From the NCBI RefSeq assembly GCF_029201565.1, contig NZ_CP104002.1, positions 3,737,001-3,801,000 of the forward strand: a stretch of DNA of 64,000 nt. The letters are read 5' to 3'. Below, one piece after another: positions 23,637 through 32,465 of this stretch. Within the stretch, counting starts at the first letter, position 1. Every line of letters begins with the position of its first letter. The translations under genes were made by a program, and so were the position numbers. Source of the stretch: Devosia sp. SD17-2. Lineage in GTDB: Bacteria > Pseudomonadota > Alphaproteobacteria > Rhizobiales > Devosiaceae. The notes beneath the pieces were generated by a model, which searched no databases, was not told where the DNA came from, and worked only from the letters and a program-made list of their open reading frames with translations.

Positions 23637-24920
23637 TCACAACACCGGATCGAAGCTGCCTTCCAGCCTGCTCGCTACATCATCAGGCACCACATCCGAA
23701 TAGTACATCTCGATCATTTTGACCGAGGTTCGCATGTTGATGGCCAGCGTGTAGATGTCCGTGCCCTTGCGAAGTTGGTTCGTCGCATAGGTGTGCCGGA
23801 AGCTGTAAGCCGTTCGCACGCGACCAAAGGCGTCAGCCTTCAAACCAGTGGCCTCTAGGAGGCTGTTGAGGCTCTTCTTGTAACTTTGAGCGCGCCCGCC
23901 ATCGAGGTTCACAAAAACGGCGTCAGTGGGGCCCGGATCGCGGCCAAACTGGGACTTGAATGCATCCCAGAGCGCGATGAACCCTCCCAGGGCCTCAACG
24001 TTTGGAACGAGCCGTTGCGGTGCTTTGCCCTTCCCGTAGGCTACAATACGAATACGACCATCCTTGATGGCCGTCTTTCGGGCAACCTCAAGGCCCTCGA
24101 CATTGGACCAGGACAGGTTGTGCAACTCCGTCGGTCGCATTCCTGTGTGGATGGCTATCTGCACAAACCCCCAAAGCATCACGCGCTCGAAACGTGTTTT
24201 TGCATCCACCATCCGCTGGGGCTCGTCGGGTTTCCCGACAAACGCGATACGGTTCATCGCTTCGGTCAGCAAAGTGGCGACTTCCGCCTCAGTGAACGAA
24301 GGACGCTTGTTCTTGGGAGCGGTGGCCAATTCCGGTGCAGGGATATCAGCCGCTTTAATGTAGCCAAGCGTGACCGCCTGTTTGAATACATTCCGTAGGG
24401 TTACGGCCTCGCGCCGGAGTGTGGATAGTGCCGGCTCGATATGCTGAACCGGCCGAGAAAACTGCTTCCCATCTCGCTCGTATTTGATCGCGTATTCGTC
24501 CTTACCTGGACCGGTGGTCCAGTACTGGCGACGCCACTCCACGAACTCCTGCACTTTGGCGTGGGTTATCGAAGTGATCGTCTTTTTCCCGAAATATGGG
24601 ACCAGATAGCGGTCGATGATACCCCTATCGTGAAAGTACTTGGTATCCTGTTTCGGGTCAGTAGCCCTGAGCCTGTCGAGCCGATCCAGGTATTGCTGGG
24701 CGAGTTTGCTGAAGGAGGTTTTCCCCTGCAAAACTCCTGCTTCAGCTGACCAAACCGACTTCTGGTACTCTCGCTCGGCTAGCACGCGCGCTAGCTCGAA
24801 GTCTGGCGTCTTCAGGCCGATCCGCTTTTGGCCGTGGCCAGCGATAGAAAAACGCATCCACCAGTTTGGGCTGTCCTTACGCTGGAACAGTTCGTAAGGG
24901 CGTTTGTCGATGGCATTCAT
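23637..24920 (-). CDS. Phage-type tyrosine integrase of the island
   Basis: 427 residues. The N-terminal 90 residues are an arm-binding type domain (NWWMRFSIAGHGQKRIGLKT), then a SAM-like core-binding domain (SFSKLAQQYLDRLDRL) and the catalytic domain: Arg in HTGMRPTELHNLSW, HxxR as SFRHTYATNQLRKG, and the nucleophile Tyr in IEMYYSDVV. The gene points away from a tRNA-Thr gene whose 3' end lies 187 bases upstream of its start, the usual layout of an element integrated in a tRNA. It would recombine attP with the tRNA 3' end. Confidence 0.92.
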   Translation of the reverse strand: MNAIDKRPYELFQRKDSPNWWMRFSIAGHGQKRIGLKTPDFELARVLAEREYQKSVWSAEAGVLQGKTSFSKLAQQYLDRLDRLRATDPKQDTKYFHDRGIIDRYLVPYFGKKTITSITHAKVQEFVEWRRQYWTTGPGKDEYAIKYERDGKQFSRPVQHIEPALSTLRREAVTLRNVFKQAVTLGYIKAADIPAPELATAPKNKRPSFTEAEVATLLTEAMNRIAFVGKPDEPQRMVDAKTRFERVMLWGFVQIAIHTGMRPTELHNLSWSNVEGLEVARKTAIKDGRIRIVAYGKGKAPQRLVPNVEALGGFIALWDAFKSQFGRDPGPTDAVFVNLDGGRAQSYKKSLNSLLEATGLKADAFGRVRTAYSFRHTYATNQLRKGTDIYTLAINMRTSVKMIEMYYSDVVPDDVASRLEGSFDPVL

Positions 24921-24954
24921 GCTGGCACCCTTCGACTTTATGCGGTGTGTCGAT

Positions 24955-25042
24955 GTGCTAGGGCCGTGCTAACACGGGCACAAGCTACCCGCTAAGTCCT
25001 TGAAAAATATGAACGGGGAACTGGCGTGTTACCCGCGTGCTA
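24955..25042. repeat. Cluster of GTGYTA repeats between integrase and tRNA
   Basis: GTGCTA occurs at 24955, 24966 and 25037, and GTGTTA at 25026, all in the same orientation. They sit where arm-type integrase binding sites are expected. The 186-base gap otherwise shows nothing. Confidence 0.4.
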
Positions 25043-25106
25043 GCGGTAAAGCCGATGGCTCAAACTCGCAACCGAAGGGGTAAGTAACTGAAATGTTTAG
25101 GAAAAC

Positions 25107-25181
<75 letters not shown>

Positions 25182-25308
25182 ATCTGATTTGGCGCCGGGG
25201 AAGGTTCCTCTCGGCGACAGGCAGCCTAGTGCCATAGGGTTTATCTCGACGCAAGCATAAAAAACGCCTATCAACAGCGCCTGTGAATCACCGGTAGCCA
25301 GGAAGGCA

Positions 25309-25458
25309 ATGAGCAAGTCAAACGAAGCCCTGTTGCGTGAGCAAAGATTGGCCGCAAAGCTTCGCGAGAACCTCAAGCGCCGCAAGGATCAGGCTCGGGC
25401 GCGCGCTGCCCGGGATGATGCACCGGCTCCTGAATCGGACACGGTCAAGAAACCGTAA
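25309..25458 (+). CDS. Small basic conserved protein upstream of murA
   Basis: 49 residues, ATG after AGGAAGG. The protein is rich in Arg, Lys, Glu and Ala (LREQRLAAKLRENLKRRKDQARARAA) and ends in a Pro-rich tail. It is probably one amphipathic helix. Short basic proteins of this type lie beside murA or tRNA genes in related bacteria; no function is known. The frame has alphaproteobacterial codon use and a good ribosome site. Confidence 0.65.
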   Translation: MSKSNEALLREQRLAAKLRENLKRRKDQARARAARDDAPAPESDTVKKP

Positions 25459-25591
25459 ACCATTTTCAGGCGAACTGAGACGTCACATATTCGCATGAGC
25501 GCGGCTGGTCTGGCTTACGTGGCACAGAAGACCTCGCCTACCTCCCTACAGGTAGAAGGCTCCACAGGGGCCGGTTCAGAGGAACCATTTA

Positions 25592-26884
25592 ATGGATCGT
25601 ATACGTTTGGTCGGCGGCAATGCGCTTAACGGCGACATTATCATTTCAGGCGCCAAAAACGCCGCGCTGCCACTGATGATCGCTTCGCTGCTGACAGATG
25701 AGCCTCTCGTGCTCACCAATGTGCCACGCCTTGCCGACGTCAAGCAGCTGGAACGCATTCTCGAAAATCACGGCGTCGATATCGCCGTGCATGGTCGCCG
25801 CCGCGGCGAACAGGAAGGTGGCGGACAGCGCATGACCTTCCACGCCGCCGATATCGTCGACACCACCGCGCCCTATGAGCTTGTCTCCAAGATGCGCGCC
25901 AGCTTCTGGGTCATCGGGCCGCTGCTCGCCCGCTGCCACGAAGCCCGCGTTTCCCTGCCGGGCGGCTGCGCCATCGGCACGCGCCCGGTTGATCTCTTCC
26001 TGTTTGGCTTGAAGGCGCTGGGCGCCGAGATCGATATCGACGAAGGCTATGTCGTCGCCCGCGCCCCCAAGGGTGGGCTGGTTGGCGCCCATATCGTCTT
26101 CCCCAAAGTGTCGGTCGGCGCGACCCACACCATCCTCATGGCAGCGGTTCTCGCCAAGGGCACGACGACAATCGAGAATGCGGCGCAGGAGCCGGAAATC
26201 ACCAATGTCGCCGAATGCCTCGTGGCCATGGGCGCCAAGATTTCGGGCATCGGCACGCGCACGCTGATCGTCGAAGGCGTGGAAAAACTCCATGGCGCGA
26301 CTGTGGAAGTGATTCCCGACCGCATCGAAACCGGCACTTTTGCCATGGCTGCGGCCATGACCGGTGGCGATGTGCTGCTGCGCGGCGCACGTCCCGAGCA
26401 TCTGCAGTCCGCACTGGATATCCTGGCGCAGACCGGCGTTGAGCTGACGACCGAGGCCGATGGCCTGCGCGTCCGGCGCAATGGCAACGGCATCCTGCCG
26501 GTGGATGTGGAAACCGATCCGTTTCCGGGCTTCCCCACCGATCTTCAGGCCCAGTTCATGGCGCTGATGACGATGAGCTCGGGCACGAGCCACATCCGCG
26601 AGACGATTTTCGAGAACCGCTACATGCATGTGGCAGAGCTCGTTCGCTTCGGCGCCGATATTTCGGTGGATGGCCAGCTCGCCACCATCACCGGCAAGCC
26701 GCAGCTCAAGGGCGCCCAGGTGATGGCAACCGATCTGCGTGCTTCGGTGTCCCTGGTCATCGCCGGCCTTGCCGCCAAGGGCGAGACGATCGTCAACCGC
26801 ATCTATCACCTCGATCGCGGTTTCGAGCGGCTGGAAGAAAAGCTCTCCAATTGCGGCGCCGAAATCGAGCGCCTCGCTGGCTAG
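25592..26884 (+). CDS. murA: UDP-N-acetylglucosamine 1-carboxyvinyltransferase (MurA)
   Basis: 430 residues, full length. It transfers enolpyruvate from PEP to UDP-GlcNAc, the first committed step of peptidoglycan synthesis, in the cytoplasm. The substrate-binding Lys22-Asn23 are in [11 protein letters not shown]. The catalytic Cys126 lies in [13 protein letters not shown], so the enzyme should be fosfomycin-sensitive like other Cys-type MurA proteins. The EPSP-synthase repeats follow ([42 protein letters not shown]). It is the first clear chromosomal gene right of the tRNA-Thr. An intrinsic terminator follows 15 bases after its stop. Confidence 0.97.
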   Translation: MDRIRLVGGNALNGDIIISGAKNAALPLMIASLLTDEPLVLTNVPRLADVKQLERILENHGVDIAVHGRRRGEQEGGGQRMTFHAADIVDTTAPYELVSKMRASFWVIGPLLARCHEARVSLPGGCAIGTRPVDLFLFGLKALGAEIDIDEGYVVARAPKGGLVGAHIVFPKVSVGATHTILMAAVLAKGTTTIENAAQEPEITNVAECLVAMGAKISGIGTRTLIVEGVEKLHGATVEVIPDRIETGTFAMAAAMTGGDVLLRGARPEHLQSALDILAQTGVELTTEADGLRVRRNGNGILPVDVETDPFPGFPTDLQAQFMALMTMSSGTSHIRETIFENRYMHVAELVRFGADISVDGQLATITGKPQLKGAQVMATDLRASVSLVIAGLAAKGETIVNRIYHLDRGFERLEEKLSNCGAEIERLAG

Positions 26885-26899
26885 TGCGCGGCCTTTGAC

Positions 26900-26924
26900 A
26901 AAATCGCTCCGGTGGAGCGATTTT
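26900..26924 (+). terminator. Intrinsic terminator after murA
   Basis: AAAATCGCTCC pairs with GGAGCGATTTT around a short loop, giving A and T tracts on both sides. Confidence 0.8.
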
Positions 26925-27101
26925 AGCGCACTAGGCCCGAAGAGCTGTGCTCGAAGGGCGGGCCGCCATCCAAAGGGCGAAGCCCGAATCAAAAATCCGG
27001 CCGGGGCGCAAACGCCCCCGCCATTGCCCGGACTTCCCTGAACTTGTAGTTTTATCCCGGCGTGACCAGATAAAGGTCAGAACAATTTCCAGGGCCTATT
27101 C

Positions 27102-27536
27102 ATGACCGATCTCAAGCTCCTTGCCCTCGATGACGAAGATCTCGCCGTCATTTCTGCCCATGTGCAGGATGCCGTGGTGAGGGTTGTCGACATGGGCTAT
27201 GCGCGTCGCGACCGGCGCTTCGCCCTGCTGATGAACCGCTACGACTGGACCAGCACAGCGCCGCGCAGCAAGGGTCTGCGCAAACGGGCAGGCCTGCATT
27301 TCGACCGGGTCGAACATGTCGCCTTTGCCGGCTTTGATCCCAATGCGCCCGAAGGCGTGCTGGAGTTGCTGGCCATCACTTTCGCCCCCGGCGCCGATGG
27401 CGTTTCGGGCGTAGTGGAACTAACCTTTGCGGGGGGCGGCACGGTGCGCCTTCAGGTCGAATGCCTTGAAGCACGGCTGGGCGATCTCGGGGCCGTCTGG
27501 GCTGCCGCCGCCAAACCGGCACACGCGCTGGACTGA
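27102..27536 (+). CDS. DUF2948 family protein
   Basis: 144 residues. The sequence KLLALDDEDLAVISAHVQDAVVRVVDMGY and RRFALLMNRYDW is the conserved opening of DUF2948, a small family almost restricted to alphaproteobacteria and usually found just after murA and before hisD. The later ITFAPGADGVSGVVELTFAGGGTVRLQVE strands suggest a beta-rich fold. No function is known. It has its own terminator downstream, so here it is not in an operon with the next gene. Confidence 0.88.
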   Translation: MTDLKLLALDDEDLAVISAHVQDAVVRVVDMGYARRDRRFALLMNRYDWTSTAPRSKGLRKRAGLHFDRVEHVAFAGFDPNAPEGVLELLAITFAPGADGVSGVVELTFAGGGTVRLQVECLEARLGDLGAVWAAAAKPAHALD

Positions 27537-27545
27537 TGTCGCTTC

Positions 27546-27577
27546 GGCCGGCGCCCCAATGGCGCTGGCCTTTTTTC
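27546..27577 (+). terminator. Intrinsic terminator after the DUF2948 gene
   Basis: GGCCGGCGC pairs with GCGCTGGCC (one mismatch) and is followed by TTTTTT. Confidence 0.8.
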
Positions 27578-27784
27578 TTTTCGCAAAGCTGCGCTTTCGG
27601 CACGACGCAGACATGCACTGTGCACGCGGCGGAGTTGCGCATGCGCGCGACGTCACAGTTGCGCGGAAAGTTCCCCCGATAGTTGCGTCTTCCGCGCTAG
27701 CCTTTCGTCTTATATCCGCAGGTCTAATCGAAAGCGCAAAAACCAAAGTCTAATGTGACCGGACCGCTTCCAATGAGGGTCACC

Positions 27785-28813
27785 ATGACAAAGTCGCTTA
27801 ACTCCATCGCCCAGAAGTTGATGGAAACTGGCAAGGGCATCCTGGCCGCCGACGAGTCCGAAGGCACGATCGCCAAGCGTTTTGCCAAGATCAACCTGCC
27901 CAATTCGCTCGATCTGCGCCGCGACTATCGCGAGATGCTGTTCCGCTCCACCGAGGCGATGCGCGACTATGTTTCGGGCGTGATTCTCACCGAAGAAACC
28001 CTCAAGCAGGAAGCTGCCGACGGCACGCCGTTCCGCGCCATTCTCGCTGATGCCGATTGCATTCCCGGCATCAAGGTCGATCGCGGCGCGTTCCCCATGC
28101 CGGGCGATACCGGCGAAAAGATCACCGAAGGTCTTGATGGCCTGCGCCAGCGCCTCGAGCAGTATGCCCATCTGGGTGCCGGCTTTGCCAAGTGGCGCGC
28201 CGTCATCACCATCAATGACATCGCCCCGACCCGCAACAATATCCGCGCCAATGCCCACTCGCTGGCCCGCTACGCCATGCTCTGCCAGGAAGCCGGCATC
28301 GTGCCGATCGTCGAGCCGGAAGTGGTTGGCGACGGCGAGCCGGGCAATCATTCGCTGGAGCGTTGCGCCCAGGTGACCGGCGACGTGCTCGAGAACGTGT
28401 TCAAGGAACTGCGCCTGGCTGGCGTTGACCTCGCCGGCATGCTGCTCAAGCCCAACATGGTGCTGCCGGGCATCAACTCGCGCGACCGTCCGAGCGTTGA
28501 GGAAGTGGCGCGCCGTACCGTCGAAGTGCTCAAGGAGCATGTGCCGGCCGCCGTTCCGGGCATTGCCTTCCTCTCCGGGGGCCAGACCGACGAAGAAGCA
28601 ACGGCCCATCTGTCGGCAATGAACCAGATCGGCAACAAGCCCTGGCCGCTGACCTTCTCCTATGGCCGCGCCCTGCAGAACGTGGCGCTGCGCACCTGGG
28701 CCGGCCGCCGCGAGAACTTCCCGGCTGCACAGGCCGCCTTTACCCATCGCGCCAAGATGAACTCGCTGGCTGCGCTGGGCCAGTGGAGCAACGCCATCGA
28801 TCGCGCTGCCTGA
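27785..28813 (+). CDS. Class I fructose-bisphosphate aldolase
   Basis: 342 residues from the ATG at 27785, 6 bases after GAGGGT; earlier in-frame ATG at 27773 has no ribosome site. It cleaves fructose 1,6-bisphosphate to DHAP and glyceraldehyde 3-phosphate through a Schiff base. Family blocks are clear: KGILAADESEGTIAKRF, GIKVDRG, GAGFAKWRAVI, PIVEPEV and LLKPNMVLPG with the Schiff-base Lys222, then FLSGGQTDEEAT. The protein is of the eukaryote-like class I type. Its terminator has been duplicated by an IS1182-family insertion just downstream. Confidence 0.95.
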   Translation: MTKSLNSIAQKLMETGKGILAADESEGTIAKRFAKINLPNSLDLRRDYREMLFRSTEAMRDYVSGVILTEETLKQEAADGTPFRAILADADCIPGIKVDRGAFPMPGDTGEKITEGLDGLRQRLEQYAHLGAGFAKWRAVITINDIAPTRNNIRANAHSLARYAMLCQEAGIVPIVEPEVVGDGEPGNHSLERCAQVTGDVLENVFKELRLAGVDLAGMLLKPNMVLPGINSRDRPSVEEVARRTVEVLKEHVPAAVPGIAFLSGGQTDEEATAHLSAMNQIGNKPWPLTFSYGRALQNVALRTWAGRRENFPAAQAAFTHRAKMNSLAALGQWSNAIDRAA

Positions 28814-28843
28814 GTTTTACCGTCAACCTTCTGACCCACTTTA

Positions 28844-28865
28844 CGCGCTCCCCCGGGAGCGCGTT
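28844..28865. repeat. Left 22-bp target duplication of the IS1182-family element
   Basis: A 22-bp sequence identical to 30392-30413. It contains the perfect inverted repeat GCGCTCCC-CC-GGGAGCGC, the stem of the aldolase terminator. In this copy the T-run is lost after two T bases because the insertion follows directly. Confidence 0.88.
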
Positions 28866-30391
28866 CAGACTGCTGACAAACCCCTGGCTTTGGCCGGGGG
28901 TTTTTGATTCACTGGGGCATGTTGAAGAAACCCAGCCCTGAACAGACTGCCCTCGAGATGGTGACGCTCGATGGTCTGGTGCCGAAGGATCATTTGCTGC
29001 GCAAGATCGACGCGGTGATCGACTTTTCGTTTATTCATGATCGCGTCGCGGGGCTCTATTGCGCCGACAATGGCCGGCCCGCGCTTGATCCGACCTTGAT
29101 GTTCAAGGCGCTCTTCATCGGCTACCTGTTTGGCGTGCGCTCCGAGCGCCAGCTGGTGCGCGAGATCGAGGTCAATGTCGCCTATCGCTGGTTCTTGCGC
29201 ATGAAGCTGACGGATCGGGTGTTTGACGCCTCGACCCTGTCGCAGAACCGGCGCCGACGCTTCAACGACACGGATGTGGCGCAGGACATCTTTGATCACA
29301 TCGTCGAGCAGGCGATCCGCCACGGACTGGTGGATGGTTCGGTGCTTTATACGGATTCGACCCATCTGAAGGCCAATGCCAACAAGGGCAAATATGATCT
29401 GCAGATGATCGAAAAGTCGCGCTCGGACTATTGGGCCGATCTCGACCGGGCGATCGAGGCAGAGCGGGCGCTGCATGGCCAAAAGCCCTTGAAGGACAAG
29501 GAGCGTGAACCGCAGGTCAAGGAAACCAAGGTCTCGCGCACCGACCCGGACGCCGGCTACATGGTGCGCGAGGGCAAGCCGAAGGGGTTCTTCTATCTCG
29601 ATCATCGTACCGTCGATGGTCGCCATGCGATCATCACCGACACGCATGTGACGCCCGCCAATGTGCATGACTCGATCGTCTATCTCGACCGGCTGGATCG
29701 GCAGCGCCAGCGTTTCGACTTCGACGTTCAGGCCGTCGGGCTTGATGCCGGCTATGCCACGTCGGGCATCGCCAACGGGCTGGAGGCGCGCGGAATTCTG
29801 GGTGTCACCGGTTATCGCAACCCCACACCGCCGCGCCCTGGCATGATGCGCAAATCAAAGTTTGCCTATGACAGCGCGCAAGACGGCTATGTCTGCCCGC
29901 AGGGCCAGTTGCTTGCCTATGCCACCACAGATCGCAACGGCTATCGCCACTATCGTTCGGATCCAAAGATCTGCTGCGATTGCCCATTGCTTGCTTCCTG
30001 CACCTCCAACGCTGCCGCAACCCGTACGATCACCCGCCATGTCTGGGCCGACGCACGCGAGCGCACCGATCGGCATCGGCTGACGCCTTGGGGCAAGGCG
30101 ATCTACAAGCGCCGCAAGGAGACGGTCGAGCGCTCCTTTGCCGACGCCAAACAGCTTCACGGACACCGCTATGCAAGGTTCCGAAGTCTGACACGCGTCG
30201 CCTACCAGTGCCTCCTGGCCGCCGCCGCCCAAAACATCAAGAAAATCGCCCTCGCGCTAACCAAAGCCCCCAAACCAAGCCTCGCATGAGGCGGGAGCCT
30301 TGTGCGCGCCAAATCTACCAGGCGCTTAAGCCGGCAAACCCAGCACAAAACAAAACCCCGCCCAAAAATGACGGGGTTTGTCAGTGGTCTG
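28866..30391 (+). mobile_element. IS1182-family insertion sequence
   Basis: 1526 bp between 22-bp direct repeats. The terminal inverted repeats match at 17 of 19 positions: CAGACTGCTGACAAACCCC at the left and the complement of CAGACCACTGACAAACCCC at the right. One intact transposase gene lies inside. It inserted in the terminator hairpin of the aldolase gene. Confidence 0.9.
28919..30289 (+). CDS. IS1182-family transposase
   Basis: 456 residues from the ATG at 28919 (a TTG 15 bases earlier is in frame). The N-terminal DDE-family domain begins with TLDGLVPKDHLLRKIDAVIDFSFI and PTLMFKALFIGYLFGVRSERQL. First catalytic Asp is in SVLYTDSTHLKA, a second in QAVGLDAGYAT, and the Glu in RRKETVERSFADAKQLHG. 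A zinc-like Cys cluster is present before it (CPQGQ, KICCDCPLLASC). The reading frame is intact, so the element may be active. Confidence 0.92.
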   Translation: MLKKPSPEQTALEMVTLDGLVPKDHLLRKIDAVIDFSFIHDRVAGLYCADNGRPALDPTLMFKALFIGYLFGVRSERQLVREIEVNVAYRWFLRMKLTDRVFDASTLSQNRRRRFNDTDVAQDIFDHIVEQAIRHGLVDGSVLYTDSTHLKANANKGKYDLQMIEKSRSDYWADLDRAIEAERALHGQKPLKDKEREPQVKETKVSRTDPDAGYMVREGKPKGFFYLDHRTVDGRHAIITDTHVTPANVHDSIVYLDRLDRQRQRFDFDVQAVGLDAGYATSGIANGLEARGILGVTGYRNPTPPRPGMMRKSKFAYDSAQDGYVCPQGQLLAYATTDRNGYRHYRSDPKICCDCPLLASCTSNAAATRTITRHVWADARERTDRHRLTPWGKAIYKRRKETVERSFADAKQLHGHRYARFRSLTRVAYQCLLAAAAQNIKKIALALTKAPKPSLA

Positions 30392-30418
30392 CGCGCTCCC
30401 CCGGGAGCGCGTTTTTTA
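30392..30418 (+). terminator. Right target duplication, with the aldolase terminator's T-run
   Basis: The second copy of the 22-bp duplication (30392-30413) is followed by TTTTTATT, so the complete original terminator now lies downstream of the insertion sequence rather than of the aldolase gene. Confidence 0.85.
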
Positions 30419-30551
30419 TTGCGCGGGCTCCCCGGCCATGCGTCGGCGGGCTTCCATTGCCAGCACCCTGCCCTTGCCCTATTGGAGAAAGGGTCCCCTT
30501 TCTGCCCCAATGACAGACTAGGGAATTGCAGCGTCGCAAGTCGGGTTTTTC

Positions 30552-31157
30552 ATGGCTCCCCAAATCTATCTCATTACCCCTGCCGATCCGGACCTTGTCG
30601 AGTTTCCGCGCCGTTTGATGGCCGTGCTGGCGGGCCCTGAAGTCGCGGCCATTCTGGTGCAGCGCGGCACGATGGGCGACGAGGACTATTCCCGTCTCTC
30701 CGAGCGCGTGGTGCAGATCGGCCAGGCCGCCGGCGCCGCCGTGCTCCTCGAAAATGACGTCGAACTCGCGCGCCGCCTCGGCGCCGATGGCGTTCACGTC
30801 AGCGAGGGTGGCACCAAGGCAATCCGCGCCGCCGTCGATGGCCTCAAGCCCAATGGCATTGTCGGCGCAGGCGCCGTGAGCTCGCGCCATGACGCGATGA
30901 GCTTCGGCGAACTCGACGTCGATTACGTGTTTTTCGGGCCCGTCGGAGGCGCGCCGGACAAGGACGCCGCCGAATTTGCCCAGTGGTGGGCCGAGACGTT
31001 TGAAATTCCGGCAGTCCATTCCGATCCCGCGGCACAACCGGGTGCGATCACGGCCACCGGGGCAGAATTCGTCGCGCTCTCGGACAGCGTGTGGTCTGCT
31101 GCCGATCCGGCTAAGGCCCTCGCGGCCCTCGCCGATGCAACACAGGAAAACGCATGA
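30552..31157 (+). CDS. ThiE/TenI-like thiamine phosphate synthase family protein
   Basis: 201 residues of the TIM-barrel thiamine monophosphate synthase family: IYLITPADP, VAAILVQRG, AGAAVLLENDVELARRLGADGVHVSEGG, GIVGAGAVSSRHDAMSFGELDVDYVFFGPVGG. The canonical ThiE would have a Q-x-R-x-K motif and DD in the pyrophosphate site; here RG and N-D replace them, so catalysis of TMP synthesis is uncertain, and a TenI-like or degenerate role is possible. Its last 4 bases overlap the SEL1 gene start, so the two are coupled. Confidence 0.72.
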   Translation: MAPQIYLITPADPDLVEFPRRLMAVLAGPEVAAILVQRGTMGDEDYSRLSERVVQIGQAAGAAVLLENDVELARRLGADGVHVSEGGTKAIRAAVDGLKPNGIVGAGAVSSRHDAMSFGELDVDYVFFGPVGGAPDKDAAEFAQWWAETFEIPAVHSDPAAQPGAITATGAEFVALSDSVWSAADPAKALAALADATQENA

Positions 31158-32329
31158 CGCGGCGCGCCCGCTTCCTGGCCATCGCCTGCCTCTGCCTCGT
31201 GCAGCCGGCCGTGGCGCAGTCGAGTGATGCCGAGGCGATCAGCAATGCCGTGTTCGGCACGCCCGAAAATGTCGATTACGCCTTTGGGGCTTTCCAGCGG
31301 GGCTATTTCCTCTCCGCCCTCGAGCTGGCGCTGCCACGCGCCGAACAGGGCGACGCGGCCGCGCAGACGCTGATCGCCGAGCTTTATGCCAAGGGCCTTG
31401 GCGTCGCGCAGAACCACGAGCGTGCTGCCGGCTGGTACAAGCTGGCCGCGGGCAATGGCGACACGCTGGCGACTTTCGAGCTCGGCATTCTCTACCAGGA
31501 TGGTGTGGGCGTCGAAAAAGATCGCAAGCGCGCTGCCGAGCTGTTCGCCAAGGCGGCTGAAGCCGGTTATGCGCCGGCAAAATACAATATGGCCCTCCTT
31601 CATGTGGAGGGCATTTATGCCGAGCCGAGCCTCACTACCGCGGCGCGGCTGATGCGCGAGGCGGCCGAGGCCGAGCTGCCCGAAGCGCTCTATGATTACG
31701 GCTCGATGCTGATCGAGGGCGCGGGCGTCGCGCCAAATGCCGAAGAGGGCGCGCGCTATATCGGGCTTGCCGCCGAAGAAGGCCTCGCCGATGCGCAGGT
31801 CGACTATGCCACCCTGCTCTATCTCGGCCAGGGCATCGAACGCGATATTGAAGCGGCGGCGTCCTGGTATCTGCGCGCTGCAGAAGCGGGCAATCCCGTG
31901 GCGCAAAACCGCCTGTCCAAGCTGATGGCCGTGGGCGAAGGCACGACACTCGATCTGGAGACTGCGGCCATGTGGCGCGCACTGGCGCGTCGGCAGGGTC
32001 TGACCGATCCTTCGCTCGACCGCCTGCTGGTCTCCATCCCCCCCGAGGCGCTGGCCCGGGCCGAGGAGCGCGCCCGCTTCTGGCCAGAAAACCCGCCGCG
32101 CGCCCAGACGGAAAGCGCCAGCCCGCCGCCAGCCGAGATCATCGGCCCGCTGTTGCCGGCGCCGACCGATCCCGAAAACGCGCCGAGCCAGGTGGTCAAC
32201 CCTGCGCCCGAGGAAGCCGCCCCGGCGGCCGATGAGACGCCCGAGAGCAGCGCCGAGGACCCGGCAGACGAAGCGCCCGAAGCCGAAACCACACCGGCCG
32301 AGGACGAAGCAGAGGCCCAAGACCCTTGA
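31154..32329 (+). CDS. Exported SEL1-repeat protein
   Basis: 391 residues. A signal peptide (RARFLAIACLCLVQPAVAQ) targets it to the periplasm. Residues from about 50 to 290 are SEL1/TPR-like repeats such as AAQTLIAELYAKGLGVAQNHERAAGWYKLAAGNG and FELGILYQDGVGVEKDRKRAAELF, which form a superhelical protein-binding scaffold. The last 90 residues are Pro-, Glu- and Ala-rich and probably disordered. It is coupled to the ThiE-like gene. Partners are unknown. Confidence 0.85.
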   Translation: MTRRARFLAIACLCLVQPAVAQSSDAEAISNAVFGTPENVDYAFGAFQRGYFLSALELALPRAEQGDAAAQTLIAELYAKGLGVAQNHERAAGWYKLAAGNGDTLATFELGILYQDGVGVEKDRKRAAELFAKAAEAGYAPAKYNMALLHVEGIYAEPSLTTAARLMREAAEAELPEALYDYGSMLIEGAGVAPNAEEGARYIGLAAEEGLADAQVDYATLLYLGQGIERDIEAAASWYLRAAEAGNPVAQNRLSKLMAVGEGTTLDLETAAMWRALARRQGLTDPSLDRLLVSIPPEALARAEERARFWPENPPRAQTESASPPPAEIIGPLLPAPTDPENAPSQVVNPAPEEAAPAADETPESSAEDPADEAPEAETTPAEDEAEAQDP

Positions 32330-32465
32330 ACGAGCGCGCGTTCTGGGGCAATAAGCCCGCCACACTTTCAATCAGCGGCAGGACCTTGTGGTCCATCCGG
32401 CGCTGCGGCGGGCTTTGGTCCCGGCGGCGCATCACCGGCCGCATGAGCCAAGCGAGCACAATATA

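Noticed and set aside
25646..26992. Long minus-strand open frame (448 codons) across murA
   Set aside because: It is the antisense shadow of murA, with His/Asp/Gly-rich composition and no family pattern.
27710..28747. Long minus-strand open frame across the aldolase gene
   Set aside because: Antisense shadow in GC-rich sequence; the plus strand has a complete aldolase.
30923..32371. 482-codon minus-strand frame across the SEL1 gene
   Set aside because: Shadow frame with Arg/Gly-rich composition; the plus-strand repeats are unmistakable.
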